Shown in pieces: positions 1 to 8,766 of a stretch of DNA of 64,000 nucleotides; position 1 is the stretch's first letter, and each line of letters starts with the position of its first letter. Below the pieces are notes generated by a model that made no database searches, had not been told where the DNA came from, and was given only the letters and a program-made list of their open reading frames with translations. Source of the stretch: Litchfieldia salsa. GTDB lineage: Bacteria > Bacillota > Bacilli > Bacillales > Bacillaceae_L. Both the position numbers and the translations under genes were made by a program. The DNA is taken from assembly GCF_900104555.1 (NCBI RefSeq), contig NZ_FNJU01000007.1:176318-240317 (forward strand). The letters are read 5' to 3'.

Positions 1-260
1 CCGCGAAAACTAGCTCTAATCCCGCGAACTTCTCCTATATTCCCGCGAGGCTCCAATAGTGGAGGCTTCCTTATTCCGTTTTCCCGCGAACTTTGCTTGG
101 AATCCCGCGAAAACTAGCTCTAATCCCGCGAACTTCTCCTGTATTCCCGCGAGGCTCCAATAGTGGTGGCTTCCTTATTCCGTTTTTCCGCGAACTTTGC
201 TTGGAATCCCGCGAAAACTAACTCTATTCCCGCGAACTTCTCCTATATTCCCGCGAAACC
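1..260. repeat. Tandem 104-bp repeat, about 2.5 copies, built on a CCCGCGA core
   Basis: The unit beginning CCGCGAAAACTAGCTCTAAT starts at 1, 105 and 209, an exact 104-bp period with few substitutions. Inside each unit the core CCCGCGA (followed by A or G) recurs every 20-35 bases, about eleven times in all. The left end runs off the window, so the array may be longer. No gene is visible here; open frames on either strand are repetitive (FRG/FAG-like) and not credible. It lies downstream of the queG terminator. Confidence 0.9.
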
Positions 261-305
261 ATAGAATGTATAACAAATAATTGCTACAAAAGCAGTCGTA
301 AAAAA

Positions 306-345
306 AAGAACCATTCACAATTGTGAACTGGTTCTTCACTATTTT
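306..345 (-). terminator. Intrinsic terminator of queG
   Basis: The hairpin arms AAGAACCA and TGGTTCTT (306-313 and 329-336) enclose the self-complementary TCACAATTGTGA. On the minus strand a run of T follows the hairpin. It sits directly after the queG stop codon. Confidence 0.8.
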
Positions 346-1481
346 TTAATTCCAAGGAGCATGGCCATTCCTTTATTTATTTCTTCCTGGACTTCCTCGT
401 CCTTTTCTCTACTTGCCGCTTTTTCAAGAATTGGGATTGCTTCCTTATTACCGATTTTCCCCAAAGCCCAAGCCGCTGTCCCTCTAATCACGGGACGAGG
501 GTCATTCTCCAGCACAGTTTGTAAATCTGGAATTGCGGTTTCGTCTTTAAAATGAGCAAGTGCGATGATTGCATTTCGTTGTATTGGTTTCTTTCCTCTC
601 CAAGATCCAGAAATTACACCATACTTTTCCTTAAACTCTTTATTACTTATTTGCAATAAGCCCTTCAGTACTGGTTTTACGATTTCAGGATCAGGTTCCA
701 TTTCTTCATGTAAATGAAAGTCCTTCCCTTTATTCTCCGGACATACTGTCTGACAGGTATCACATCCATATAGACGGTTCCCAATTTTCGTTCGATATTC
801 ATCAGCCAAAAAGCCCTTGGTTTGTGTTAAAAAAGCAATGCACTTTGTTGAATCTAACTGGCCTCCTTGAACAAGAGCATTGGTTGGGCAAACTTCCACA
901 CATTTATTACATGAACCACAACGATCTTCCATTGGTGTATCTGGTTCAAAGGGAATATTGATAACCATTTCTCCAAGATAAACATAAGAACCAAATTCTG
1001 GAGTAATGATCGCACAATTCTTTCCACTCCACCCGATTCCAGCACGTTCAGCAACAGCACGGTCAGATAATTCACCTGTGTCAACCATTGACTTCATTTT
1101 AGCCTCAGGAACCTTCTCCTGAATAAACGCTTCTAATTTCGTTAATCGATCTCTTAAGATATGATGATAATCTTGTCCCCAAGATGCACGACAAAAAATT
1201 CCACGACGCTCCTCTTTTGTTGATCTCGGAGCATTTTTCAACTTTGAAGGATATGCTAACGCAATTGCGATAATAGATTGAGCGCCTGAAAGTAAGAGAT
1301 CTGGATTGGTTCTCTTTTCTACATCAGATTCCTCAAACCCTGACTGATAGCCTAATTGTTGTTGTGTAATTAATCTAGCCTTCAAACCACCGAACACAGT
1401 TGCGCTTGTAAATCCTATCTTATCAATCCCAATCGTTTTACTGTATGCTATTATCTCTTCTTTTAATTGTTGATAGTTCAT
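339..1481 (-). CDS. queG: Epoxyqueuosine reductase QueG
   Basis: 380 aa. QueG reduces epoxyqueuosine to queuosine at the wobble base of GUN-anticodon tRNAs, using cobalamin and two [4Fe-4S] clusters in the cytoplasm. The sequence shows the catalytic region MVDTGELSDR with Asp134, followed by the conserved GIGWSGKN stretch. A ferredoxin-like cluster pair follows: Cys188, 191, 194 and 198 (CGSCNKCVEVCP), then Cys214, 240, 243 and 247. Residues about 300-370 form HEAT-like repeats (AIPDLQTVLE, AIPILEKA) that in the family contact tRNA. Length and architecture fit the Bacillus YhbA/QueG type. Start ATG 1481 has AAAGGAGG upstream. It is transcribed alone and diverges from the gene at 1586. Nothing is odd about it. 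Confidence 0.95.
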   Translation of the reverse strand: MNYQQLKEEIIAYSKTIGIDKIGFTSATVFGGLKARLITQQQLGYQSGFEESDVEKRTNPDLLLSGAQSIIAIALAYPSKLKNAPRSTKEERRGIFCRASWGQDYHHILRDRLTKLEAFIQEKVPEAKMKSMVDTGELSDRAVAERAGIGWSGKNCAIITPEFGSYVYLGEMVINIPFEPDTPMEDRCGSCNKCVEVCPTNALVQGGQLDSTKCIAFLTQTKGFLADEYRTKIGNRLYGCDTCQTVCPENKGKDFHLHEEMEPDPEIVKPVLKGLLQISNKEFKEKYGVISGSWRGKKPIQRNAIIALAHFKDETAIPDLQTVLENDPRPVIRGTAAWALGKIGNKEAIPILEKAASREKDEEVQEEINKGMAMLLGIKK

Positions 1482-1585
1482 CTTAATCCTCCTTTCTTTA
1501 AGAAATATTAATAGTAAGCTTTACATTTATTTTTATATCACTCGTTATGGTAAACTAATTTTAATAGAGTTTGGAGGGAAAAATA

Positions 1586-2254
1586 TTGGAAATTAACATT
1601 TTACCATCATTGAAAAAGACGATTCCCGATTTCAAAATCGGAGTCATTGAATATTTTAACATTGTTGTGACTGACTCTCCACAAATGGTAAAAGGAAGAC
1701 TTCAATTATTTCAAGAGAATATTTACTTCGATTTGGAAGAAAAGGGATTTTATGATTACGAAGGGTTAAGAGAATGGAAAACAATCTTCAAAAAGGTAGG
1801 TACAGACCCAAATCGTTATCGTCCATCTGTTGAATCTCTATATAGAAGAATTAAAAAGCAAAATTATATTGGTACTATTAATTCAGCTGCAGACATTAAC
1901 AATTTCTTTTCTTTACAATATGAGGTTCCAATCGGAATTTACGATATTGATAAACTCACTGGTGATAAGGTTGAAATAAAAGTGGGAACATCGTCTGATG
2001 AGTATGAAGCTATTAATGGCAGAAATGTATCAATGAATCAAAAGATATTATCCTGTGACTCTCAAGGAGCTTTTGGTAGCCCAATTGTTGATTCTGCACG
2101 TTCTGGTGTTACTACCTCGACAAAAAATGCATTGCAATTAATTTACTTAAAACCTTCGATGACTAGTAGTGAAGGCCTTGAATTAATTCAATCGTTAAAA
2201 AATATGTTTATCCAAATTCATGGGGGCACTGCTGAAGCCACTGTTATTGGATAA
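1586..2254 (+). CDS. B3/B4 tRNA-binding-domain protein
   Basis: 222 aa, related to the B3/B4 domain of the phenylalanyl-tRNA synthetase beta subunit found as a free-standing protein in many Firmicutes. The recognisable part is about residues 60-200, with FKKVGTDPNRYRPSVESL, the INSAADINNFFSLQYEVPIG segment and a late SARSGVTT stretch. Free-standing members are suspected to act in aminoacyl-tRNA editing or amino-acid recognition, but this one has no assigned substrate. I place the start at TTG 1586 because the Shine-Dalgarno GGAGGGA (1573-1579) lies just ahead of it; a TTG at 1571 would begin before the ribosome binding site itself. It is a single gene with its own terminator. Confidence 0.8.
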   Translation: MEINILPSLKKTIPDFKIGVIEYFNIVVTDSPQMVKGRLQLFQENIYFDLEEKGFYDYEGLREWKTIFKKVGTDPNRYRPSVESLYRRIKKQNYIGTINSAADINNFFSLQYEVPIGIYDIDKLTGDKVEIKVGTSSDEYEAINGRNVSMNQKILSCDSQGAFGSPIVDSARSGVTTSTKNALQLIYLKPSMTSSEGLELIQSLKNMFIQIHGGTAEATVIG

Positions 2255-2258
2255 CCGT

Positions 2259-2287
2259 AGGAAGCATTTCTTTGCTTCCTCTTTTTT
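2259..2287 (+). terminator. Intrinsic terminator of the B3/B4 gene
   Basis: An 8-bp stem AGGAAGCA/TGCTTCCT with a 6-base loop is followed by CTTTTTT, four bases after the stop codon. Confidence 0.85.
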
Positions 2288-2294
2288 ACATACT

Positions 2295-2340
2295 AAAAAA
2301 CGCAACACTTCGTTTTCAAGAAACGAACCACTGCGTTGTG
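2295..2340 (-). terminator. Intrinsic terminator of the tRNA-Gly gene
   Basis: Read on the minus strand, the outer arms are built on CGCA/TGCG and the inner arms on TCGTTT/AAACGA. A run of six T follows. It lies directly after the 3' end of the tRNA. Confidence 0.75.
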
Positions 2341-2351
2341 AAAAATATGTA

Positions 2352-2425
2352 TGGAGCGGGTGATGAGAATCGAACTCACGACATCAGCTTGGAAGGCTGA
2401 GGTTTTACCATTAAACTACACCCGC
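2352..2425 (-). tRNA. tRNA-Gly (anticodon TCC)
   Basis: A complete cloverleaf on the minus strand, 74 nt. The acceptor arms are GCGGGTG and CACCCGC. The D arm contains AGTTTAATGGTAAAAC. The anticodon stem-loop TCAGC-CTTCCAA-GCTGA places TCC at the anticodon, reading GGA codons. The T loop is TTCGATT. The 3' CCA is encoded. It stands alone between two terminators rather than in a tRNA cluster. Confidence 0.95.
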
Positions 2426-2621
2426 ATATTGTTTTCTTTCATGCTTACGATTATAACAACTATCATTTAATGATGCAATACCTATTCATTAAAAAAATAG
2501 TAGAAATTTGTCGAATGAAATTTCAAAATAAAAACAGGCTTGATGACCTGTCTAGAACATAAATAAGAATAACACGGTATATTTCACCTGTCAATTAGTA
2601 TTGTACAAGATTTCAAATAAA

Positions 2622-2661
2622 TTAAGAGTAGAGAACATTTATACAACTTCTCTACTCTTAA
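2622..2661 (-). terminator. Terminator after the response regulator gene
   Basis: A perfect 13-bp inverted repeat (TTAAGAGTAGAGA at 2622-2634, its complement at 2649-2661) just beyond the minus-strand gene ending at 2674. The T tract on the minus strand is weak (TTTATTTG). Confidence 0.6.
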
Positions 2662-2673
2662 AGTTCTCTTTTA

Positions 2674-3438
2674 TTAACTCATTAATACTGAACTTCTATA
2701 TTCATTGGGAGAAACCCCCACTGATTTTTTGAAGACTTTACTAAAATACTTTTCATTATGATAGCCAATCTGAAAAGCAATCTCATATATTTTCATTTGT
2801 GGATTATGAAGAAGCTTTTTAGCATATTCAATTCGTATTCTTGTTAAATAATCAGTGATTGTTTCTTTAAATTCCTGCTTGAATCGCCTTGATATATACT
2901 CACGACTGAGAAAGAACTGATCGGCAATTTCCTGTAAAGTAATATCCTGCTTATAATTCTTTCTAAGATATTGCTCAATCTCCTGCATGCTACTTTTCTC
3001 TTTCTGCGTAATTGTATCCTTAGCCTGAAAACCTTCTGTCATTTCTTGTGTTTTACTTTGGTGCTCTTGACTTAGTTCATTTACCGCCCTATCCAATGTT
3101 TGATCAAGAATTTCGGGATCAATCGGTTTTAAGATGTAATCAAAGCTCTTATAATAGATGGCATTTCTCATATAATCAAAATCATCATATCCACTAATAA
3201 CAATTGTTTTACAAACAAATGATGATGAATGTAACCATTTTAATAAGCAGATTCCATCCTGTTTTGGCATTCTCATATCAGTAAAGATGATTTCTGGATG
3301 ATGCTCTGCAATTATTTTCATCGCCTCCTCACCATCTTGTGCTTCAAAAACTGTTTTTATTCCATACTTATTCCAGTTGGCTAGTAGTGAAAGACCCTCT
3401 CGAACATGTTTTTCATCATCAATGATGATCGCCTTCAT
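2674..3438 (-). CDS. YesN-type response regulator with AraC-family DNA-binding domain
   Basis: 254 aa. The N-terminal receiver domain (about 1-120) carries the acidic pair DD at 7-8, phospho-acceptor Asp54 in FTDMRMPKQDG, and the KP pair in ILKPIDP. A short linker leads to a C-terminal AraC double helix-turn-helix (about 150-250) with ISRRFKQEF and the signature GYHNEKYFSKVFKKSVGVSPNEYR. It is shorter than many YesN proteins. The start ATG 3438 lies inside the upstream kinase gene (20-nt overlap) with AGGAGGTGG ahead of it, so the two are translationally coupled. With its kinase it probably controls the neighbouring sugar importer, as YesMN-like systems usually do. The inducing sugar cannot be read from the sequence. 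Confidence 0.9.
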   Translation of the reverse strand: MKAIIIDDEKHVREGLSLLANWNKYGIKTVFEAQDGEEAMKIIAEHHPEIIFTDMRMPKQDGICLLKWLHSSSFVCKTIVISGYDDFDYMRNAIYYKSFDYILKPIDPEILDQTLDRAVNELSQEHQSKTQEMTEGFQAKDTITQKEKSSMQEIEQYLRKNYKQDITLQEIADQFFLSREYISRRFKQEFKETITDYLTRIRIEYAKKLLHNPQMKIYEIAFQIGYHNEKYFSKVFKKSVGVSPNEYRSSVLMS

Positions 3439-5245
3439 TTAGTCCACCTCCTGAATTGATCGGTAGCTTCATTGCAACTAATAGTCCGCCTTCTTCTCTA
3501 TTTTCCAGGTGTAAATCAGCCCCACCGTCATAATAAAGCTTTAAGCGTACATAAACGTTTTTTAACCCAATGTTCGACTCTCCACCATCTGTACTTCTTC
3601 TTTCGTCTTCAAAGTGCTTATATATTTCAAATAATCTTTCCTCAGAAATCCCGATCCCATTATCTCTTACTCGAATTTCAAGAAATCCATCCACCTCTTT
3701 GCATTTTAATCGGATCTTTCCAATACCATCACGAATGTCAAATCCATGCTTAAAATAATTCTCTATGATTGGTTGTATGACCATCTTTGGCACTTGAACA
3801 TGATGGACGCTCTCATCTACCTCAATTACGTAATCTAAATGTTCACCGAAACGTTCCTTTTGTAGTAGAAGGTATGCTTTCGTGTAATTAATTTCTTTTA
3901 TTAAGGGTACTAGTGATTCATCTGTATTCATCCCATATCTCATAATTTTAGATAAATGGGTGATAAGAGAATAGATTTGTGGAACGTTATTTTTCAAGGC
4001 CAATGTTCCAATTGATTGAAGTGCGTTATATAGAAAATGTGGATTAATTTGCGATTGTAATACCTTTAATTGATTTGTTTTATTTTCAAGCTCTAACTTA
4101 TATTCTCGATTAATTAAGAGATTAATTTTTTCAATCATGCCTTTAAATCGATCTCCAAGAATTCCAATCTCATCTTCCTTACTACCGAGCGAAGAAAATT
4201 GGACCTTCATGTTTCCATCTTCCACTTGTTGAATATTTTGTAATAAGATTCTAATGGGGGAAGTAATCTTAACGGTAACAAATAATGTCGCTAGAATAAC
4301 TAAAACCATGCCCAATATCCCGAATAAAATATTAATTTTCGCAACAGAAAAAGCGCTTTCATATAAAGTTGAATAAGGGATTCTCTTCACTAGAATCCAT
4401 CCACCAGCCGAATCTTCCATCTTATTATAAAGCATAACACCATGAAAATGATCTTCTTTCCATTCCTTTGATCCACTTTCAGACTGACCTGTTAGTAAAC
4501 TAGAGATCCACTCTTGGTTTTCTTCATTTCCCGAAACCTTCACATTCGAACTGTAGATTAATTCTCCCTGTGGTGAAAGAATATAGAATTCTTCACGATC
4601 CTTATTATATAAGTTTTCACTTAGCTTGATAATCTCATCTGGTGAAACCTCGAGGGAAATATACGCAAGAATTTCGTTTGACGGAACATTTATGAATGCT
4701 CGATGGAGTGAAAATACTTGCTTTGGCTTTGACTTTACCATCGTTTCATCTCCAGATTGATAATGCATGGGCTCTATATACATATTATAAGGACTTTCAT
4801 AGGTCTTTTTATAATATTCCAAATAACTTTCCTTAATGTCTGAAGAAAAGACAACCGTTGACCTTTTTGATATAGATATAAATCTGTTATTTTCTAAAAA
4901 TGAAATATACACGCGATCAATGTTGTCTTCTGCATATAAAATTGTTTGTAACAGGTTATTAACCGTACCAACATTAAAGTAGTTCGTTTCCTTCTGTGAT
5001 GATTTCATAAATGTCATAAATTCAGGGTTATTATATAAAGATAGTGGTAGTCCATTTAGTTCAGTTAGGTAACTCTGTAAATTAACCTTCCCTTGATATA
5101 ATAGATTCATATTTTCCTGTACCACTTGGTTTTTGATTGATTCCTTTGTATGATAGTAGGTTATGATGATCGAGGAGCCGAATGGGATAATAGTAGCTAC
5201 TAGTAGCAATATGATTAACTTATTCCTTATGCTTTTTCTAAACAC
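3419..5245 (-). CDS. YesM-type sensor histidine kinase
   Basis: About 608 aa. A first membrane helix (about 10-30) is followed by a large extracytoplasmic sensor region (about 35-290), a second helix (about 300-325) and a HAMP segment. Then come a His_kinase domain with phospho-acceptor context QINPHFLYNALQSIG and a HATPase domain with N box IIENYFKHGF and G boxes DNGIGI and GLKNVYVRL. This is the layout of kinases sensing carbohydrates outside the cell. AAAGGAGG precedes both a TTG (5248) and a GTG (5245); I prefer GTG for spacing. It overlaps the response regulator by 20 nt. A 13-bp terminator hairpin separates it from the binding-protein gene, so it may have its own promoter or depend on read-through. 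Confidence 0.9.
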   Translation of the reverse strand: MFRKSIRNKLIILLLVATIIPFGSSIIITYYHTKESIKNQVVQENMNLLYQGKVNLQSYLTELNGLPLSLYNNPEFMTFMKSSQKETNYFNVGTVNNLLQTILYAEDNIDRVYISFLENNRFISISKRSTVVFSSDIKESYLEYYKKTYESPYNMYIEPMHYQSGDETMVKSKPKQVFSLHRAFINVPSNEILAYISLEVSPDEIIKLSENLYNKDREEFYILSPQGELIYSSNVKVSGNEENQEWISSLLTGQSESGSKEWKEDHFHGVMLYNKMEDSAGGWILVKRIPYSTLYESAFSVAKINILFGILGMVLVILATLFVTVKITSPIRILLQNIQQVEDGNMKVQFSSLGSKEDEIGILGDRFKGMIEKINLLINREYKLELENKTNQLKVLQSQINPHFLYNALQSIGTLALKNNVPQIYSLITHLSKIMRYGMNTDESLVPLIKEINYTKAYLLLQKERFGEHLDYVIEVDESVHHVQVPKMVIQPIIENYFKHGFDIRDGIGKIRLKCKEVDGFLEIRVRDNGIGISEERLFEIYKHFEDERRSTDGGESNIGLKNVYVRLKLYYDGGADLHLENREEGGLLVAMKLPINSGGGLNEGDHH

Positions 5246-5344
5246 CAATGGTTCCTCCTTTCTATAACTAAGTTTAGTATAGAGGAATAAGTACGTGTTT
5301 GGTATAGATTTATTTTTAACAGCTTCCCTAACAAACTGATAAAA

Positions 5345-5393
5345 AAACTATAGAAAGTGCCTCTCTCAAAGATAGGTTAGCTTTCTATAGTTT
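5345..5393 (-). terminator. Terminator between the binding-protein gene and the kinase gene
   Basis: A 13-bp perfect stem (AAACTATAGAAAG at 5345-5357, complement at 5381-5393) is followed on the minus strand by a T run. It would end most importer transcripts before the two-component genes. Confidence 0.8.
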
Positions 5394-5409
5394 AATTCTG
5401 TATTCGGTT

Positions 5410-6711
5410 TTATTTTAAGTTGTCCCAAGTACCTTGGAATCGTTCTAATACTGTGTCATAATCAATTTTGCCTGTTGAATATTCTTGAATGGTTGCAGCA
5501 AATTCCTTATTAGCTCCATCTGGCCATCTGAACCAAGTCCAAGGGATTGTTTTGTCTGCTTTAGAGTATTCTAGAATCGATTGTCCTAAATCTCCTAAAC
5601 CAGTTGGTTCAATATTATCAAATGCCGGAATAAACGCAAATTCTTCCGTGATATAACGCTTCCCAGTTTCAGAAGTAACCATCCATTCTAAGAATAATTT
5701 AGCCTCTTCAAGGTGTTCAGAATTCTTATTTAATACCCAGTTATTTGGCACTCCTACAGGTAAACGATCTGAAGCAGCTTCATCATCATTGATTGGAATC
5801 GGCAAGAATGCCATGTTCATGTCTGGATTGATTTCAGTGATCATATTCTCAGTCCAGTTTCCTTGCTGAAGCATTGCTGCCTGACCTGATGCAAATAATG
5901 TAACTTGTGTATTGTAGTCTGTTGTCAATGGATTATCATTACCATACTTTACTTCTGTATCAATCACTTCTTTAAACGCTTTAAAGTGTTCATTATCTAC
6001 CAGTGTTTCTGAACCATCATATAATCCTTCAATAAATGCAACTGGATCCTCTTGTTGTGCAAATGGGATATTTAATAAATGTTGTCCAATTACCCACCAC
6101 TCGCCATAACCTGCAGCAAATGCCGTAATACCGTTTTCTTCAAGCTTTTCTGCAGCAGCTTTTAGCTCAGAAACTGTTGTTGGAGTCTCAGTGATTCCCG
6201 CTTTTTCAAATAAATCTTTATTATAAATAAATCCATATCCTTCAAGGTTAACAGGCATTCCATATAGTTTGCCATCTGTATCTGTCATCGGAACTTTACC
6301 AATTGGCAATACGTGCTCTGCCCATGGCTCATTTGAGAGGTCAGCTAAATGTTCTTTCCAAAGCTCTAGTTCTTTAAATCCACCATTATTAAAGATATCA
6401 GGTTTTTCACCAGACGCGAATTTCGCCTTCAAAGCAGCACCATAATCAGCACCGCCACCTACTGTTTCAAGCTTAATCTTAATATTCGGATGTTCAGTTT
6501 CAAATTCATTAATCATTTCTTGTAATTGATCTGCGATCTCTACTTTAAACTGGAAGAAGTTAAGTGTAACTACTTCATCCCCACCTGTGTCTGTACCTTT
6601 ATCATCCTTTGGCTTTTCACCTTCTGTTGATGTATCCTTAGAACATCCAGCAAAAATACCTACTACTAATAACATTGATAAGCAAATAAGTAAAAAACGG
6701 CTTTTCTTCAT
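5410..6711 (-). CDS. Sugar ABC transporter substrate-binding lipoprotein
   Basis: 433 aa, CUT1-family solute-binding protein. A lipoprotein signal peptide ends in the lipobox FAGC near residue 22, followed by an acidic, Gly/Lys-rich linker typical of membrane-anchored binding proteins. The mature part has the family landmarks: an early LNFFQFKVEIADQLQEMINEF, a central YGMPVNLEGYGFIYNKDLF, and a late WNxxLN-type region (VPNNWVLNKNSEH). MsmE-like oligosaccharide binders are the closest type I recognise. Start ATG 6711 follows AAGGAGGT. It is third in the importer operon behind two permeases. No ATPase gene is nearby, so a shared MsmX-type ATPase elsewhere is expected. The substrate is unknown; pectin-derived oligosaccharides are an inference from genes farther along. 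Confidence 0.9.
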   Translation of the reverse strand: MKKSRFLLICLSMLLVVGIFAGCSKDTSTEGEKPKDDKGTDTGGDEVVTLNFFQFKVEIADQLQEMINEFETEHPNIKIKLETVGGGADYGAALKAKFASGEKPDIFNNGGFKELELWKEHLADLSNEPWAEHVLPIGKVPMTDTDGKLYGMPVNLEGYGFIYNKDLFEKAGITETPTTVSELKAAAEKLEENGITAFAAGYGEWWVIGQHLLNIPFAQQEDPVAFIEGLYDGSETLVDNEHFKAFKEVIDTEVKYGNDNPLTTDYNTQVTLFASGQAAMLQQGNWTENMITEINPDMNMAFLPIPINDDEAASDRLPVGVPNNWVLNKNSEHLEEAKLFLEWMVTSETGKRYITEEFAFIPAFDNIEPTGLGDLGQSILEYSKADKTIPWTWFRWPDGANKEFAATIQEYSTGKIDYDTVLERFQGTWDNLK

Positions 6712-6790
6712 TCCATTGACCTCCTTATATATATCTTGTTATCTATATAAACTTTTGTACAGTGACAAAAGAATATACCAAACTAGTACT

Positions 6791-7618
6791 CTATTTAATT
6801 GAACCTGCAGCAATTCCTTTAATGATATGCTTCTGCAAGAACAAGAAGAAAATAATAACCGGTGTGATACCTAGCACAAGAGCTGCTAGACCCATATCCC
6901 ATTGTTTTGTATATTGAGCAAAGAATGAGCTTGTTGCGAGTGGTATGGTTCTTAATTCAGCATCCTGTAAAACGAGCATCGGTAATAGAAAATCGTTCCA
7001 AATCCAGAGAGTATTCAAAATGACGACAGTAACTGTAATTGGTTTTAACAATGGAAAAACAATTCTCCAAAATACACCGAACTGACTACATCCATCTACT
7101 CTAGCAGATTCTTCAATTTCGACCGGAACCGTTTTCACAAAACCATGATATAGGAATAAAGACAATGGCACACCAAATCCAAAATACATGATAATTAGTC
7201 CAGGAATACTATTTACAATTCCAAGTGTTCCACCTAGCTTCATTAAAGGAATCATGACAGTCTGGAATGGAATGACCATGGCTGACACAAAGAGGACAAA
7301 TAAGAATTTACTTAGCTTCCCAGGTGTCCTCACCATTTTCCAAGCAGCCATCGAACTAATCACCACAAGTCCAGCATTACTAGCAACCGTTATAATAAGC
7401 GAATTCCAAAACGCTCTTGGAAAGTTAATGATTTCCCAAACCTTCACATAATTCGAGAATAAGATATCTTTCGGCCATGCAGCCGCATCTAGCAAAATCT
7501 CAGCAAAGCTTTTAACCGAATTGACTGCCACAAAGTAAAACGGGATAAGGAAAATGATTCCGATAATGATTCCAATGATTTCAAATGTAAATGTTTTACC
7601 TGTATATCTTCGGTTCAT
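6791..7618 (-). CDS. Carbohydrate ABC transporter permease, MalG type
   Basis: 275 aa with about six membrane helices. It has the cytoplasmic EAA loop EIEESARVDGCSQFGVFWRIVFPLLKP, the contact site for the ATPase in CUT1 importers. The C terminus KGIAAGSIK is typical of MalG-type permeases. Its ATG overlaps the stop of the upstream permease gene as TAATG, so translation is coupled. It forms the membrane channel with the 7618-8559 permease. Confidence 0.92.
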   Translation of the reverse strand: MNRRYTGKTFTFEIIGIIIGIIFLIPFYFVAVNSVKSFAEILLDAAAWPKDILFSNYVKVWEIINFPRAFWNSLIITVASNAGLVVISSMAAWKMVRTPGKLSKFLFVLFVSAMVIPFQTVMIPLMKLGGTLGIVNSIPGLIIMYFGFGVPLSLFLYHGFVKTVPVEIEESARVDGCSQFGVFWRIVFPLLKPITVTVVILNTLWIWNDFLLPMLVLQDAELRTIPLATSSFFAQYTKQWDMGLAALVLGITPVIIFFLFLQKHIIKGIAAGSIK

Positions 7619-8559
7619 TATGCCTCAACCTCCCTCTTCTTTGTCGCAAGAACTTGAATGGTAGTAAAGATCGCCACAACTAGGAAAAAGAGAATTGATT
7701 TTGCGGTTCCAAGTCCATAGCGGTTATTCTGGAATGCTTCCTGATAAATATTGATTGCAACCGATTGCGTAGAGTTGAAAGGTCCTCCACCAGTTAACGA
7801 TAAATTCAGGTCAAAGATCTTAAACGCCATCGAAATCGTCAAGAAGAAACAAATCGTAAATGCAGGTAGTATTAATGGAATGATAATACTTTTTAACATC
7901 GTCCAACTGTTTGCTCCATCTATTTTAGCAGCTTCTAAAAGCGATGTATCTACACCTTGTAATGCAGCTATATAAATGACCATCATATACCCACTGATTT
8001 GCCAAGCAAAAACAATAACAATTCCCCAGAAAGCTGTCGTTTCATCCCCAAGCCAAGCAAGTTTAAAGAATGGGATGTTTGTTAAAGATCCAATGGAAGC
8101 AAATCCTTTTACGAAGATGAACTGCCAGATGAATCCAAGTAGTAAACCCCCGATCACATTCGGTATAAAATAAACAGTACGTAAAATGTTTTTTGTTTTT
8201 AGTGCTGCGTTTAATAAGAGAGCAAGACTAAAACCAATCACATTACTTATAATCACAGCGGCAAACATAAATTTTGTTGTAAATAAGAAAGAATCCATAA
8301 ACTTCTGATCACTCGTAAAAATCTTAATATAATTCTCAAGCCCTACCCACTCAACACTCGAACTCACACCATTCCATGATGTAAAAGAATAATAGATTCC
8401 CATAAAGAATGGCAAGATCTGAATAACTAGGAAGAATAATAATGCCGGACCAACAAAGGCAGTGTAACTTAAAACCTTTTTCAAGGTTGCTTTTCTCTTT
8501 ATCACTCGATGTGCTTCAGCCTTAGCACGAACATGATCAGTATCTATTTTAATATCCAT
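7618..8559 (-). CDS. Carbohydrate ABC transporter permease, MalF type
   Basis: 313 aa with about six membrane helices after a basic N-terminal stretch. The EAA loop is LLEAAKIDGANSWTMLKSIIIPLILPA. It is first in the importer operon. I set the start at ATG 8559, preceded by GGAGGTGG; an upstream in-frame GTG at 8574 would overlap that ribosome binding site. The helix-rich order (permease, permease, binding protein) differs from the more common binding-protein-first order. A cre-like site lies immediately upstream. Confidence 0.92.
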   Translation of the reverse strand: MDIKIDTDHVRAKAEAHRVIKRKATLKKVLSYTAFVGPALLFFLVIQILPFFMGIYYSFTSWNGVSSSVEWVGLENYIKIFTSDQKFMDSFLFTTKFMFAAVIISNVIGFSLALLLNAALKTKNILRTVYFIPNVIGGLLLGFIWQFIFVKGFASIGSLTNIPFFKLAWLGDETTAFWGIVIVFAWQISGYMMVIYIAALQGVDTSLLEAAKIDGANSWTMLKSIIIPLILPAFTICFFLTISMAFKIFDLNLSLTGGGPFNSTQSVAINIYQEAFQNNRYGLGTAKSILFFLVVAIFTTIQVLATKKREVEA

Positions 8560-8576
8560 ATGACCCACCTCCACTT

Positions 8577-8590
8577 TGTAAACGCTTTCT
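8577..8590. promoter_or_regulatory. cre site (CcpA operator) of the sugar importer operon
   Basis: TGTAAACGCTTTCT matches the Bacillus cre consensus TGWAARCGYTWWCW at every position. It lies 18 bases ahead of the first importer gene, where CcpA binding would block transcription when a preferred sugar is present. Confidence 0.75.
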
Positions 8591-8713
8591 AAAATTATTA
8601 TAAACGATAACTGTACAATTTAGGGTGACTTAATTGACTAAAAGAGTATACTATTTTGACCATTGTTTTTCCCGTGGTTATGTGGATGAAGTTTGTAATC
8701 TTACACTCATAAC

Positions 8714-8755
8714 AAAAAAACGCGACAGAAGAAATTCATCCTCCATCGCGTTTTA
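8714..8755 (-). terminator. Terminator of the amine oxidase-AmtB operon
   Basis: On the minus strand the stem ACGCGA/TCGCGT with a bulged interior is followed by seven T. It sits just past the amtB stop. Confidence 0.8.
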
Positions 8756-8766
8756 AGTACCTAATT

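Noticed and set aside
1-260. Regularly spaced CCCGCGA motifs as a possible CRISPR array
   Set aside because: The core is only 7 bases, the spacers are themselves repeated every 104 bp, and no cas gene is present.
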